Origin: Actinomycetota bacterium
GTDB taxonomy: Bacteria > Actinomycetota > Acidimicrobiia > Acidimicrobiales > Microtrichaceae
Length of the DNA: 64,000 nt
Direction: 5' to 3'
NCBI GenBank assembly: GCA_016703525.1
Contig: JADJBW010000015.1
Coordinates: 1-64,000, forward strand
Positions 9,517 through 18,263 of this stretch are shown here, piece after piece (position 1 is the first letter of the stretch; every line of letters starts with the position of its first letter). The notes below the pieces were generated by a model. The model was not told the DNA's origin and made no database searches. It worked only from the letters and a program-made list of their open reading frames with translations. A program made the position numbers and the translations under genes.

Positions 9517-10544
9517 CACTCGCCTTCGAATACACGGGCTGGTGGGTCTCCGCCGTCAAGATCCTGGTCGCCACGATCGCGGTGCCGACCGGCGCGGCGA
9601 TCGCGGTGTACCTGTTCCTGTTCAAGCTCATCTCGTTCATGCAGAGCCGCCTCGGCCCGATGGAGGCCGGACCGCACGGCACCCTGCAGCTCGTCGCCGA
9701 GGTCGGCAAGTGGTTGCAGAAGGAAGACCTGATCCCCGACGCGGCCGACAAGAAGCTGTTCAAGCTTCCGCCCTTCATCATCCTCGGGTCGACCTTCCTC
9801 ATGTTCGTGGTCATCCCGGCCGGCCCCACCGCGGTGGTGTCCAGCCTCCCGGCGGGCATCTTCTACGTGCTCGCCGTGTCGTCGCTGTCGGTGATCGGTG
9901 TGCTGATCGCGGGGTGGGCCTCCGCGAACAAGTACGCCTTGCTCGGCGGTATCCGTGCAGCGGGTCAGCTGATCGCGTACGAGCTCCCGATGGTGCTCGC
10001 CGTGGTCGGCGTGGTGATCCAGGCCGGCACGCTGAACCTCCAGGAGATCGTCTACAAGCAGTCCGGTGGCGAGATCTTCGGCTTCTCCGGTTTCGGCAGC
10101 CCGTACGTGCTCACCCAGTTCGTCGGCCTGATCGTGTTCATGGTGGCGGTGCAGGCCGAGCTCGGCCAGACCCCGTTCGACATGCCGGTCGCCGAATCCG
10201 AGGTCATCGGCGGCTGGATGGTCGAGTATTCGGGCATCCGCTTCCTCGTGTTCTTCCTGTCGGAGTTCGCCGGCGCCGTCGGGTTCTCCGCGATCGCCGC
10301 AACCCTGTTCCTCGGCGGCTGGGCGCTGCCCGACGCATGGGGCATTCCTCGTGGGCTCATGCACGTGATCGGGCCGATCGTGTTGCTGACCAAGGCGATG
10401 GCGCTGACCGGTGTCGTGTTCTGGGTCCGGTTCTCCATGCCACGTCTGCGTGAGGACCAGCTGCAGCGGTATGCCTGGAAGGCCCTGATCCCGATCTCGC
10501 TCGCGAACATCGCGCTCACGGCGATCCTCAAGGTGGTGATGTAG
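9513..10544 (+). CDS. nuoH: NADH-quinone oxidoreductase subunit H
   Basis: NuoH (343 residues) is the membrane subunit that connects the quinone site with the proton-pumping arm. It has about eight hydrophobic helices. The family motifs SRLGPMEAGPHGTLQLVAE, ELPMVLAVVGVV and AELGQTPFDMPVAESEVIGG are all present; the last is the acidic loop facing the quinone channel. The ATG at 9513 overlaps the nuoD stop. The TAG at 10542-10544 is followed two bases later by nuoI. Confidence 0.95.
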   Translation: MTLAFEYTGWWVSAVKILVATIAVPTGAAIAVYLFLFKLISFMQSRLGPMEAGPHGTLQLVAEVGKWLQKEDLIPDAADKKLFKLPPFIILGSTFLMFVVIPAGPTAVVSSLPAGIFYVLAVSSLSVIGVLIAGWASANKYALLGGIRAAGQLIAYELPMVLAVVGVVIQAGTLNLQEIVYKQSGGEIFGFSGFGSPYVLTQFVGLIVFMVAVQAELGQTPFDMPVAESEVIGGWMVEYSGIRFLVFFLSEFAGAVGFSAIAATLFLGGWALPDAWGIPRGLMHVIGPIVLLTKAMALTGVVFWVRFSMPRLREDQLQRYAWKALIPISLANIALTAILKVVM

Positions 10545-10546
10545 CG

Positions 10547-11106
10547 ATGGCACCTCCGAAACCCGCCGTGCCGGGCTTCCTGAAGGGGCTCGGGGTCACC
10601 GCCCGGACCGCCAAGGAGACGATGTTCCCGGACGGGCTGCGCAACCCGATTCCGCAGCCGACCAAGGGCGCCGCCACCGTGCAGTACCCGCACGAGAAGG
10701 AAGCGATCACCCCACGCGCTCGCGGTGTGATCTCGCTCAACGAGGACAACTGCACGGCCTGCATGCTGTGCGCCCGTGAGTGCCCCGACTGGTGCATCTA
10801 CATCGAGGCGCACAAGACGCTCGCTCCGCCCCGCCGCGCCGGCGGCAAGCCGCGCTCGGTCAACGCGCTCGACCGGTTCGACATCGACTTCGCGCTCTGC
10901 ATGTACTGCGGCATCTGCGTCGAGGTGTGCCCGTTCGAGGCGCTCTACTGGAGCCCCGAGTACGAGTACTCCGAGGTCCGCATCGCCGACCTGCTCCACG
11001 ACAAGTCGCGCCTGGCGCAGTGGATGGAGACGGTGCCCGACATCGAGCCGCTCGAGGCCGGCTCGCAGGTCAAGCAGAAGCCCGTGTCCCGGAAGGGGGC
11101 AAGTGA
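10547..11106 (+). CDS. nuoI: NADH-quinone oxidoreductase subunit I (one-base frameshift at its 3' end)
   Basis: NuoI is the two-cluster ferredoxin-like subunit that carries N6a and N6b. Both 4Fe-4S motifs are intact: CTACMLCARECP (Cys69, 72, 75, 79) and CMYCGICVEVCP (Cys118, 121, 124, 128). As read, the frame misses its stop and runs to 11503 through nuoJ with 130 meaningless residues. Adding one G to the run of five G at 11095-11099 gives the ending RKGGK and a TGA at 11104-11106, in a GTGA overlap with nuoJ exactly as at the other nuo junctions. I therefore place the end at 11106 and regard the missing base as a probable sequencing error. Confidence 0.88.
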
Positions 11107-11648
11107 TCGCGTCGCTGTTCGCAGCGCAAGCCTGCGCGCCGAGCGAGTGTTTCGCCGTGCCGGCGAACATCGCCTTCGGCATCTGCGCGCTGCTCATGAT
11201 CGGTGCGGCGATCAAGGTCGTCACCGAGACCAACATCGTCCACGCCGCGCTCTACCTGGTGGTCGTGCTCGCCGGTGTGGGCGTGAACTACCTGATCTTG
11301 CAGGCCGAGTTCCTGGCCGTCACGCAGTTCCTCGTCTACATCGGCGCGATCATCGTGCTGTTCCTCTTCGGGATCATGCTGACCCGGGCGCCGATGGGCC
11401 GGTCCGACGACTTGGACAACGCCAAGCTCCGCCCCGCCGGTATCGGTGCCGCCGTGATGCTGCTGGTCGTCCTCGGCGGTGCGCTGCTCAGTTCGTTCGG
11501 TGAAACCCACCTGGTCTTCTCCACGGCGAACTCCACGACTGCGCTCTCCGACGCGGTGTTCAACCAGTACCTGATCCCCTTCGAGGTGGTCTCGGTCATG
11601 CTGCTCGCCGCGCTCATCGGCGCCATCGTCTTGGCAAGGAGGGACTGA
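11103..11648 (+). CDS. nuoJ: NADH-quinone oxidoreductase subunit J
   Basis: NuoJ (181 residues) is a membrane subunit with five predicted helices that helps couple quinone reduction to proton pumping. The segment VHAALYLVVVLAGVGVNYL followed by QFLVYIGAIIVLFLFGIML is characteristic, including the pi-bulge helix region. The GTG at 11103 fits the coupled layout of the operon. The C-terminus (FEVVSVMLLAALIGAIVLAR) is typical. Confidence 0.92.
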   Translation: MIASLFAAQACAPSECFAVPANIAFGICALLMIGAAIKVVTETNIVHAALYLVVVLAGVGVNYLILQAEFLAVTQFLVYIGAIIVLFLFGIMLTRAPMGRSDDLDNAKLRPAGIGAAVMLLVVLGGALLSSFGETHLVFSTANSTTALSDAVFNQYLIPFEVVSVMLLAALIGAIVLARRD

Positions 11649-11650
11649 TC

Positions 11651-11947
11651 GTGCTGCTCAACCAGTTCCTGCTGCTCGCGGCGATCCTGTTCAGCATCGG
11701 CGTCTACGGCGTGATCGTGCGCCGCAACGGCGTGCTGGTGCTCATGTCGATCGAGCTGATCCTGAACGCCGTCAACATCAACCTGGTTGCCTTCGGCGCC
11801 AACAGCGGCATCGCAGGCCAGGTGTTCGCACTCTTCGTGATCGCGGTTGCGGCGGCCGAGGTCGGCGTCGGGCTCGCGATCGTGCTGCTCATCTATCGGA
11901 ACCGTCGTTCGGTCGACATCGATCAACTCGATGAGCTGAAGGGCTGA
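11651..11947 (+). CDS. nuoK: NADH-quinone oxidoreductase subunit K
   Basis: NuoK (98 residues) is the smallest membrane subunit of complex I, with three helices and homology to MrpC antiporter subunits. The conserved glutamates lie in SIELILNAVN and in VAAAEVGVGLAIVLLIYR, both needed for proton transfer in studied enzymes. A GTG at 11651 starts it two bases after nuoJ. Length and sequence are fully standard. Confidence 0.94.
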   Translation: MLLNQFLLLAAILFSIGVYGVIVRRNGVLVLMSIELILNAVNINLVAFGANSGIAGQVFALFVIAVAAAEVGVGLAIVLLIYRNRRSVDIDQLDELKG

Positions 11948-11954
11948 GGTCGTC

Positions 11955-14159
11955 ATGGCTGACAAGGTCTGGATCATCCCCGCGCTCCCGGCGCTCTCGT
12001 TTCTCCTGACGCTTGCGTTCGGTAAGCGGACGCCGGGTAAGGGCCATTTCTTCGGCCTCGCCGCGGTGGGCATCGCGTTCGTGCTGTCGCTCGTGACGGC
12101 CGGGCAGTGGCTCGCACGCGACACGGCGCACGACGCCGTCGGCGGTCTCGATGACGTCCCGGCGCAGTGCGCGACCGCCGTGCACTCCGTCGCTGAGGAA
12201 GAGGCGGGCGCCGCACACGAGGCGACGTCCAATCACGGTGCGTCTCGCCCGACGGTCGCCGCCGAGGGTGAGGGTGAGGGTGAGCATTTCACCCGCCCCG
12301 TCGTGCGCTGCGTCGACTGGTTCACCTCCGGCGACGTGAAGTTCACCGCCGGCACGATCGTCGACGGGCAATCGGTGATGATGCTCGTGGTCGTCACGCT
12401 CATCTCGCTGCTGGTGCACGTGTTCTCCACCGACTACGTCCACGGGGACCGCCGCTACACGCACTACTTCGCCTTCCTGTCGCTGTTCACGGCGTCGATG
12501 TTGTTCTTCGTTCTCAGCGACAACCTGCTGCAGATGATCGTCGGGTGGGAGCTGGTCGGCGTCTGTTCCTTTGCGCTGATCGGGCACTGGTGGGAGGAGA
12601 AGCCGAACAGTGACGCCGCGCTCAAGGCCTTCCTGACGAACCGCGTCGGCGACATGGGCCTGCTCGTCGGGGCGGTCATCCTGTTCTTCGCGGGCGGCCA
12701 GCGCTTCCACGTGCTCGATATCAACGCCCTCGCGAACAGCGGCAAGATCAGCCACACGCTGCTCCTGATCGCCTCGTGCTGCCTGATCGCGGCGGTGATG
12801 TCGAAGTCCGGTCAGTTCATCCTGCACACCTGGCTGCCCGACGCCATGGCGGGCCCGACGCCGGTCTCGGCGCTCATCCACGCCGCGACCATGGTCGTGG
12901 CGGGCATCTACATGGTCGCCCGGCTGTACCCCGTGTTCTTCCACGGGCTGTCCATCGGCGGCAGCTCGATCAACCTCCTCGCCGTGGTCGGCTCGGTGAC
13001 GGGCCTGTTCGGTGCGCTACTCGGCTTCGTGCAGAGCGACATCAAGAAGACGTTGGCGTACTCAACCGTCTCGCAGCTCGGCTTCATGGTGGCTGCGCTC
13101 GGGGTCGGGGCCTGGACCGCCGCCATGTTCCACCTCTTCACGCACGCCTTCTTCAAGGCCTGCCTGTTCCTCGGCGCCGGCTCGCTCAGCCACGCCTGCC
13201 ACCACAGCTTCAACATGGTCGACGACATGGGCGGACTCCGAAAGATCATGCCCAAGACGTTCGCGACCTACGTGATCGCGATGCTGTCGCTCGCCGGGTT
13301 CCCGCTCGTGACCGCCGGCTTCTGGTCGAAGGACGAGATCCTCGCCGGCACCGGTGGCATGAACGATGCCAACGGCACCTACTACTTCGTGCTGGTCATG
13401 TTGCTGCTCGGCGCCTTCTGCACGGCCGCCTACATGACCCGCACGGTTTGGTACGCCTTCTTCGGCGAGTTCCGCGGCCACGGGCATCCGCACGAGTCGG
13501 GCCCGCGGATCACGATTCCGCTGATCGTGCTCTCCGTGCTCGCCGTCGTCGCCGGGTTCGTGAACCTTCCGGAGTACTTCAGCTTCCTGCCCGAGTCGGC
13601 GCTGCTCCGATTCGAGCACGCGATCGAGCCGGTCGGTGTGTTCTTCCCGGGTCACGGCCAGGGGTTCACCCACGCCGGATTCAACCCGGTGTTGGCCACG
13701 ATCGCGACGCTGATCGGCTTCGCCGGCATCGGGCTGACGTGGGCCTTCTACACCGGCAAGCTCAAGGTGCTCGAGGGGCTCGCCGGCCGGAACAAGCTGG
13801 CCGGCCTCGGCAAGCGCATCCTGGTGAACAAGTACTACCTCGACTGGCTCTACACCGACGTGATCACCGGATTCGTCAAGGGCCCGCTCGCACGTGCCAC
13901 GTACTGGGTGAACCAGAATGTGCTCGACGGCATCGTGAACGGCGCCGGCAAGGGCGCCGTCGGCACCGGTCGCTGGGTGTACGACAAGATCGACCAGACC
14001 GTCGTCGACGGCAGCGTCAACGGCATCGCCGGGCTCGCAGGTGCGACCGGTGGTGGGCTGCGCAAGGCGCAGTCGGGACGGGTACAGGAATACGCCGCGC
14101 TGTTCTTTGCAGCCGCGGCACTGCTGGCCGGCGTCATCGTCGTCGCTGTCGGTAGCTGA
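11955..14159 (+). CDS. nuoL: NADH-quinone oxidoreductase subunit L, with a long hydrophilic N-terminal loop
   Basis: NuoL (734 residues) is the distal antiporter-like proton pump of complex I and carries the long lateral helix. MrpA/NuoL motifs are present, among them ELVGVCSFALIGHWW, KSGQFILHTWLPDAMAGPTP and HAATMVVAGIYM. Between helix 1-2 (to residue 50) and the next conserved helix (about 133) there is a loop of roughly 65-80 residues rich in Ala, Glu and His, including EEEAGAAHEA and a short EGEGEGEH. This loop is longer than in well-studied NuoL and is probably extracytoplasmic. The start is an ATG at 11955, seven bases after nuoK. Confidence 0.94.
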   Translation: MADKVWIIPALPALSFLLTLAFGKRTPGKGHFFGLAAVGIAFVLSLVTAGQWLARDTAHDAVGGLDDVPAQCATAVHSVAEEEAGAAHEATSNHGASRPTVAAEGEGEGEHFTRPVVRCVDWFTSGDVKFTAGTIVDGQSVMMLVVVTLISLLVHVFSTDYVHGDRRYTHYFAFLSLFTASMLFFVLSDNLLQMIVGWELVGVCSFALIGHWWEEKPNSDAALKAFLTNRVGDMGLLVGAVILFFAGGQRFHVLDINALANSGKISHTLLLIASCCLIAAVMSKSGQFILHTWLPDAMAGPTPVSALIHAATMVVAGIYMVARLYPVFFHGLSIGGSSINLLAVVGSVTGLFGALLGFVQSDIKKTLAYSTVSQLGFMVAALGVGAWTAAMFHLFTHAFFKACLFLGAGSLSHACHHSFNMVDDMGGLRKIMPKTFATYVIAMLSLAGFPLVTAGFWSKDEILAGTGGMNDANGTYYFVLVMLLLGAFCTAAYMTRTVWYAFFGEFRGHGHPHESGPRITIPLIVLSVLAVVAGFVNLPEYFSFLPESALLRFEHAIEPVGVFFPGHGQGFTHAGFNPVLATIATLIGFAGIGLTWAFYTGKLKVLEGLAGRNKLAGLGKRILVNKYYLDWLYTDVITGFVKGPLARATYWVNQNVLDGIVNGAGKGAVGTGRWVYDKIDQTVVDGSVNGIAGLAGATGGGLRKAQSGRVQEYAALFFAAAALLAGVIVVAVGS

Positions 14160-14186
14160 GGAACGTAGGAAGACAAGGAAGAGCTG

Positions 14187-15692
14187 ATGGACAAGTACAA
14201 CTGGGCGCTACCAGTCGTGACCTTCCTGCCGCTGGCGGGAGCTCTGGTGATGATGCTCCTGCCGAAGGAGGAAGAGCAGCTCCACAAGGCGATCGCGCTG
14301 CTCACGTCGCTCGCGACGCTGGCGGTGGGCGTGTTCGTCTTCCTCCAGTTCGATTACGGCAACGGGCACTTCCAGTTCCTGGTCGACCGGAGCTGGATCG
14401 AGGTCATCAACAGCCGATTCATCATGGGCATCGACGGCCTGTCGTTGCCGCTGTTCGGCCTGACGCTCGCGGTCGTGCCGCTGGTGATCATCTACTCGTG
14501 GAACCACATCCCGGACCCGGGGAACCCCAAGGCGTTCCTGGCGCTGATGCTGATCCTCGAGACCGGCATGATCGGCTCGTTCGTGGCCGAGGACCTCATC
14601 TTGTTCTTCGTGTTCTTCGAGATCGTGCTGCTGCCGATGTACTTCATGATCGGCGTGTGGGGCGGGCCCGAGCGCAAGTACGCGTCGATCAAGTTCTTCG
14701 TGTACACGCTGTTCGGTTCGGCGCTCATGATCTTGTCGTTCCTGGCGCTGTATCAGCACGCCCATACCTTCGACATGCGCCAGCTTCGTGAGCTGTCGGC
14801 CACGATCGCCCACGGCACACAGCTGCTGATCTTCGGCGGCATGTTCGTCGGTTTCGGCATCAAGGTGCCGATGTTCCCGTTCCACACGTGGCTGCCCGAC
14901 GCACATACCCAGGCTCCCACGCAGGGCTCGGTGATCCTGGCAGCCGTGCTCCTGAAGCTCGGCACGTACGGCTTCGTCCGCATCGCCATCAACATTCTCC
15001 CGGAGGCGGCGAAGAGCTGGGCGCCGGTGATCGCGGTGCTCGCCGTGATCGGCATCATCTACGGCGCCCTCGGGTGTCTGGCCCAGACGGACATGAAGCG
15101 CCTCATCGCGTTCTCGTCGGTGGCCCACATGGGCTTCGTGATGCTCGGCATTGCGACGCTCACCCGACACGGCATCAACGCCGCCATGTTCGGCATGGTG
15201 GCGCACGGTCTCATCACCGGCATGCTCTTCTTCGTTGCCGGCTCGGTGAAGGATCGGTTCCACACGCTTGAGATCAAGCGGCTGGGCGGGATGCTGATCC
15301 AGATGCCGAAGATGGGCTGGATCCTCGGGTTCGCCTCGATGGCCTCGCTCGGCCTCCCCGGTCTCGCCGGCTTCTGGGGCGAGTTCCCGGCGATCCTGTC
15401 GGCCTACTCGCCGGCGGCGGGGCTCTCGGTCGGGCTCTTTCGCACGCTGATGGTGATCGCCTCCCTCGGCACGGTGCTCGCCGCCGGATATCTGTTGTGG
15501 CTCTACCAGCGCACGGCCTTCGGCACGCCGCCGGAGGAGTTCGCCGACGACCCCCACGTGCACGACGTCGTGCTGACCGAATGGATCGCTTGGGCGCCCT
15601 TCCTGCTCGGCATCGTCGTGTTCGGCGTGGCGCCCGGTCTCATGTTCAACGTGACCGAGACGGCGCTCAAGGCCCTGAACCTCGGATGGTGA
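14187..15692 (+). CDS. nuoM: NADH-quinone oxidoreductase subunit M
   Basis: NuoM (501 residues) is the second antiporter-like pump of complex I. Expected motifs are FFVFFEIVLLPMYFMIG (key Glu in helix 5), VPMFPFHTWLPDAHTQAPT (key Lys and His region) and SVAHMGFVMLG. About 14 helices are predicted. A purine-rich AAGGAAGAG lies ahead of the ATG at 14187. It sits between nuoL and nuoN as in nearly all bacterial operons. Confidence 0.95.
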   Translation: MDKYNWALPVVTFLPLAGALVMMLLPKEEEQLHKAIALLTSLATLAVGVFVFLQFDYGNGHFQFLVDRSWIEVINSRFIMGIDGLSLPLFGLTLAVVPLVIIYSWNHIPDPGNPKAFLALMLILETGMIGSFVAEDLILFFVFFEIVLLPMYFMIGVWGGPERKYASIKFFVYTLFGSALMILSFLALYQHAHTFDMRQLRELSATIAHGTQLLIFGGMFVGFGIKVPMFPFHTWLPDAHTQAPTQGSVILAAVLLKLGTYGFVRIAINILPEAAKSWAPVIAVLAVIGIIYGALGCLAQTDMKRLIAFSSVAHMGFVMLGIATLTRHGINAAMFGMVAHGLITGMLFFVAGSVKDRFHTLEIKRLGGMLIQMPKMGWILGFASMASLGLPGLAGFWGEFPAILSAYSPAAGLSVGLFRTLMVIASLGTVLAAGYLLWLYQRTAFGTPPEEFADDPHVHDVVLTEWIAWAPFLLGIVVFGVAPGLMFNVTETALKALNLGW

Positions 15693-15696
15693 TCTC

Positions 15697-17178
15697 GTGC
15701 CCGACTTCGTAGCACCCACGCTCGACCTTCACGCGCTGGCCCCGGAGTTCGTTCTCGCGGGCGTGGTGTGCGTGTTGCTCCTCCTCGACGTGGTCCTGCT
15801 CGATCGCGCCAAGGCCATTGTCGGATCGATCGCTGGTCTGGGTCTGCTCGGCTCGCTCGTTCCGATCCTCACGCTCGCCACGTCGGATCATCCGACGCGA
15901 ACCATGTTCGGCGGCTCCTACGTCGTGGACTCCACGTCGCTGCTCCTGAAGGCGCTCTTCATCGTGTCGGCGTATGTGGTGGTGCTGTTGTCGACCAACT
16001 ACATCGGCGAGGGCGACTACTGGGAGTCCGAGTACTACACCCTGCTCGTGAGCTCGGTGCTCGGCATGACCGTGATGGCATCGGCTCGCGACCTGATCTC
16101 GATCTTCGTGGCGCTCGAGCTGCTGTCGATCCCCGCCTACATGCTCGCCGCGTGGAGCAAGCGCGACGGTCGGTCCAACGAGGCCGGCATGAAGTACTAC
16201 CTGATGGGCGTGTTCGCGTCCGCGATCCTGCTCTACGGCATGTCGCTGCTCTACGGCTGGTCGGGTTCGACGCAGCTGAGCGAGATCGGTCGAGCGATCG
16301 GGGAGAAGAACTCGCCGGCCGTCACGCTCGGCGTGGTGTTCGTGCTGGTCGGGTTCGCGTTCAAGGTGTCGGCCGTGCCGTTCCACATGTGGGCGCCCGA
16401 TACCTACGAGGGTGCGCCGACACCGGTGACGGCGTTCTTGGCGGTCGCCTCCAAGGCCGCGGGTTTCGTGGCCCTGATCCAGGTGATCGGTCAGGCGCTC
16501 GTGCTGCGGATGAACGTCATGATCCCGGTGGTCGCGGTACTCGCCGCTCTCTCCATGACGATCGGCAACCTGATCGCGCTGCGCCAGACGAATGTCATCC
16601 GGATGCTGGCGTACTCCGGCATCGCCCAGGCGGGTTTCATGCTGGCGCCGTTCGTCGCGAGCCAGTACGGCGGGATCGATGCGATCGTGATCTACCTCGT
16701 GCTGTACGCCGCCACGAACCTCGGCGCCTTCGCCGTCGTCATGGCGATCGCCCGCAGGACGCGCTCGGCCGAGATCTCCAGCTTCGGAGGCCTGTTCTCG
16801 TACTCGCCCGGTCTCGCGGTGGCGCTCAGCGTGTTCCTCGCGTCCTTCGTCGGTATCCCGCCGCTGGGCATCTGGTATGGCAAGTTGAGCGTGATGCGTG
16901 CGCTCATCGAGAGCCAGGGGCGCTGGGCGACGGTCCTCGCGATCTTCGTGGCGCTCAACACCGCGATCGCGGCCTACTACTACCTGAACGTCGCCAAGAC
17001 GATGTGGTTCGACGATGCCCCCGAGGGCGAATCGACGCCCATCAAGGTGCCGACGTCGCTGCGTTTCGCCGTGGGGATCGCGCTGGTCGCGACGATTGCG
17101 CTCGGTGTCTATCCCGGTCCGCTGACCGATGCGGCGACACCCGAGGCGACGCCCGCGGCGGCGCCGTCCGGCCGCTGA
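15697..17178 (+). CDS. nuoN: NADH-quinone oxidoreductase subunit N
   Basis: NuoN (493 residues) is the third antiporter-like pump and the last structural gene of this complex I operon. It shows LISIFVALELLSIPAYMLAAW (conserved Glu), FAFKVSAVPFHMWAPDTYEG (conserved Lys) and LAYSGIAQAGFMLAP. The start is a GTG at 15697, four bases after nuoM. The C-terminal tail (ATPEATPAAAPSGR) is low complexity. The next gene, a methyltransferase, follows after 21 bases and is probably co-transcribed. Confidence 0.94.
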   Translation: MPDFVAPTLDLHALAPEFVLAGVVCVLLLLDVVLLDRAKAIVGSIAGLGLLGSLVPILTLATSDHPTRTMFGGSYVVDSTSLLLKALFIVSAYVVVLLSTNYIGEGDYWESEYYTLLVSSVLGMTVMASARDLISIFVALELLSIPAYMLAAWSKRDGRSNEAGMKYYLMGVFASAILLYGMSLLYGWSGSTQLSEIGRAIGEKNSPAVTLGVVFVLVGFAFKVSAVPFHMWAPDTYEGAPTPVTAFLAVASKAAGFVALIQVIGQALVLRMNVMIPVVAVLAALSMTIGNLIALRQTNVIRMLAYSGIAQAGFMLAPFVASQYGGIDAIVIYLVLYAATNLGAFAVVMAIARRTRSAEISSFGGLFSYSPGLAVALSVFLASFVGIPPLGIWYGKLSVMRALIESQGRWATVLAIFVALNTAIAAYYYLNVAKTMWFDDAPEGESTPIKVPTSLRFAVGIALVATIALGVYPGPLTDAATPEATPAAAPSGR

Positions 17179-17199
17179 CCGTCGCCGCGGTCCGACGCG

Positions 17200-18192
17200 G
17201 TGCTGCGCTTCGACGAGTTCGTCGACGAGCGCCTCTATTCGGCTGATCACGGCTTCTACGAGCTGGGCGGCCAGGCCGGTCGGGCTCGTGGCGACTTTGT
17301 CACGAGCGTCGAGGTGGGCCCGCTGTTCTCGGTGCTTATCGGCCGATGGCTCGACCTCGTTTGGGCCGACCTGGGCGAGCCCGCACCGTTCATCGTTGCG
17401 GAGGCGGGAGCCGGCCGCGGCGCGCTCGCCGCGGGGGTGCTCGCGGCGCGGCCCCGGTGTAGCGCGGCGCTGCGCTACCTGACGATCGAGCGATCGGCGG
17501 CGCTGCGGGCGTCGCAGCAGGAGCTTCTCGACGAGCGTGTGCGGAGCCTCGCCGCGCTCGAACAACTCGACGACGCGCACGTCGTGCTCGCGAACGAGCT
17601 GCTCGACAACCTCGCACCTCGCGTCCTGCAGCGGCGGGCGGGCGGTTGGGACGAAGTCTGGATGGACGGATCGGCGGAGCGACTCATCGCGCTCGCCGGT
17701 GACCCTCTTGCCGACGGTGGCATCGACGCGTCGGAGATCCCGGTCGGCGCTCGCGTCCCGTGGGTGGAGCAGGCGTCGGCCTGGGTGCAGGCCGCCATGG
17801 AGCGCGTGGCGACGGGCCGCGTGCTCCTGATCGACTACGGCACCGCCACGACGGGCGAGCTCGTGGGCCGCCCGTTCATCCGGACCTACCGCAATCACAC
17901 GGTCGGTCACCGGGTCGGACCCGACACCAACGCTGTCGACATCACCGTCGACGTGCCGTTCGACCAGTTGCCGAGGGGCGCCGTGCTCGCCACGCAGGCC
18001 GCATGGCTCGAGGGGCTGGGGATCGGAGAACTCGTCGACGAGGGCCGCCGGGTCTGGACGGAGCGAGCGCACGTGGGCGATCTCGCTGCGGTGCGGGCGC
18101 GGAGCCGGGTGGGCGAGGCCGAAGCGCTCTGCGATCCGAAAGGCCTCGGTGGGTTCATCGTCGCCGAGTGGGCGCCGGGCGCGCCGCGCTGA
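17200..18192 (+). CDS. MidA/NDUFAF7-family SAM-dependent methyltransferase
   Basis: This 330-residue protein belongs to the DUF185/MidA family. The visible signature is RGDFVTSVEVGPLFSVLIG, then IVAEAGAGRGALAAGVL as the SAM-binding glycine motif, NELLDNLAPRVLQ, and RVLLIDYGT. The mitochondrial member NDUFAF7 dimethylates an Arg of the complex I 49-kDa subunit (the NuoD homologue) early in assembly. Its place 21 bases behind nuoN on the same strand suggests the same job here. That is inference from context; the substrate Arg in NuoD has not been tested. The start is a GTG at 17200, and the protein is somewhat short at the N-terminus compared with relatives. Confidence 0.8.
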   Translation: MLRFDEFVDERLYSADHGFYELGGQAGRARGDFVTSVEVGPLFSVLIGRWLDLVWADLGEPAPFIVAEAGAGRGALAAGVLAARPRCSAALRYLTIERSAALRASQQELLDERVRSLAALEQLDDAHVVLANELLDNLAPRVLQRRAGGWDEVWMDGSAERLIALAGDPLADGGIDASEIPVGARVPWVEQASAWVQAAMERVATGRVLLIDYGTATTGELVGRPFIRTYRNHTVGHRVGPDTNAVDITVDVPFDQLPRGAVLATQAAWLEGLGIGELVDEGRRVWTERAHVGDLAAVRARSRVGEAEALCDPKGLGGFIVAEWAPGAPR

Positions 18193-18263
18193 GGCTCGGG
18201 ACGACCGGGCCGTTCTCGGTCGGATGGCAGGCGGGTTCGGCGTGAACCGGCGGGCGCCGCGAG

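Noticed and set aside
8304..10544. Apparent nuoD-nuoH fusion in one frame
   Set aside because: Before 9513 this frame is not the nuoD frame; it is a shadow that happens to be open into nuoH. The real genes overlap by ATGA.
10547..11503. A 318-residue NuoI with a long extension
   Set aside because: The last 130 residues are the nuoJ region in a wrong frame; one missing G explains it.
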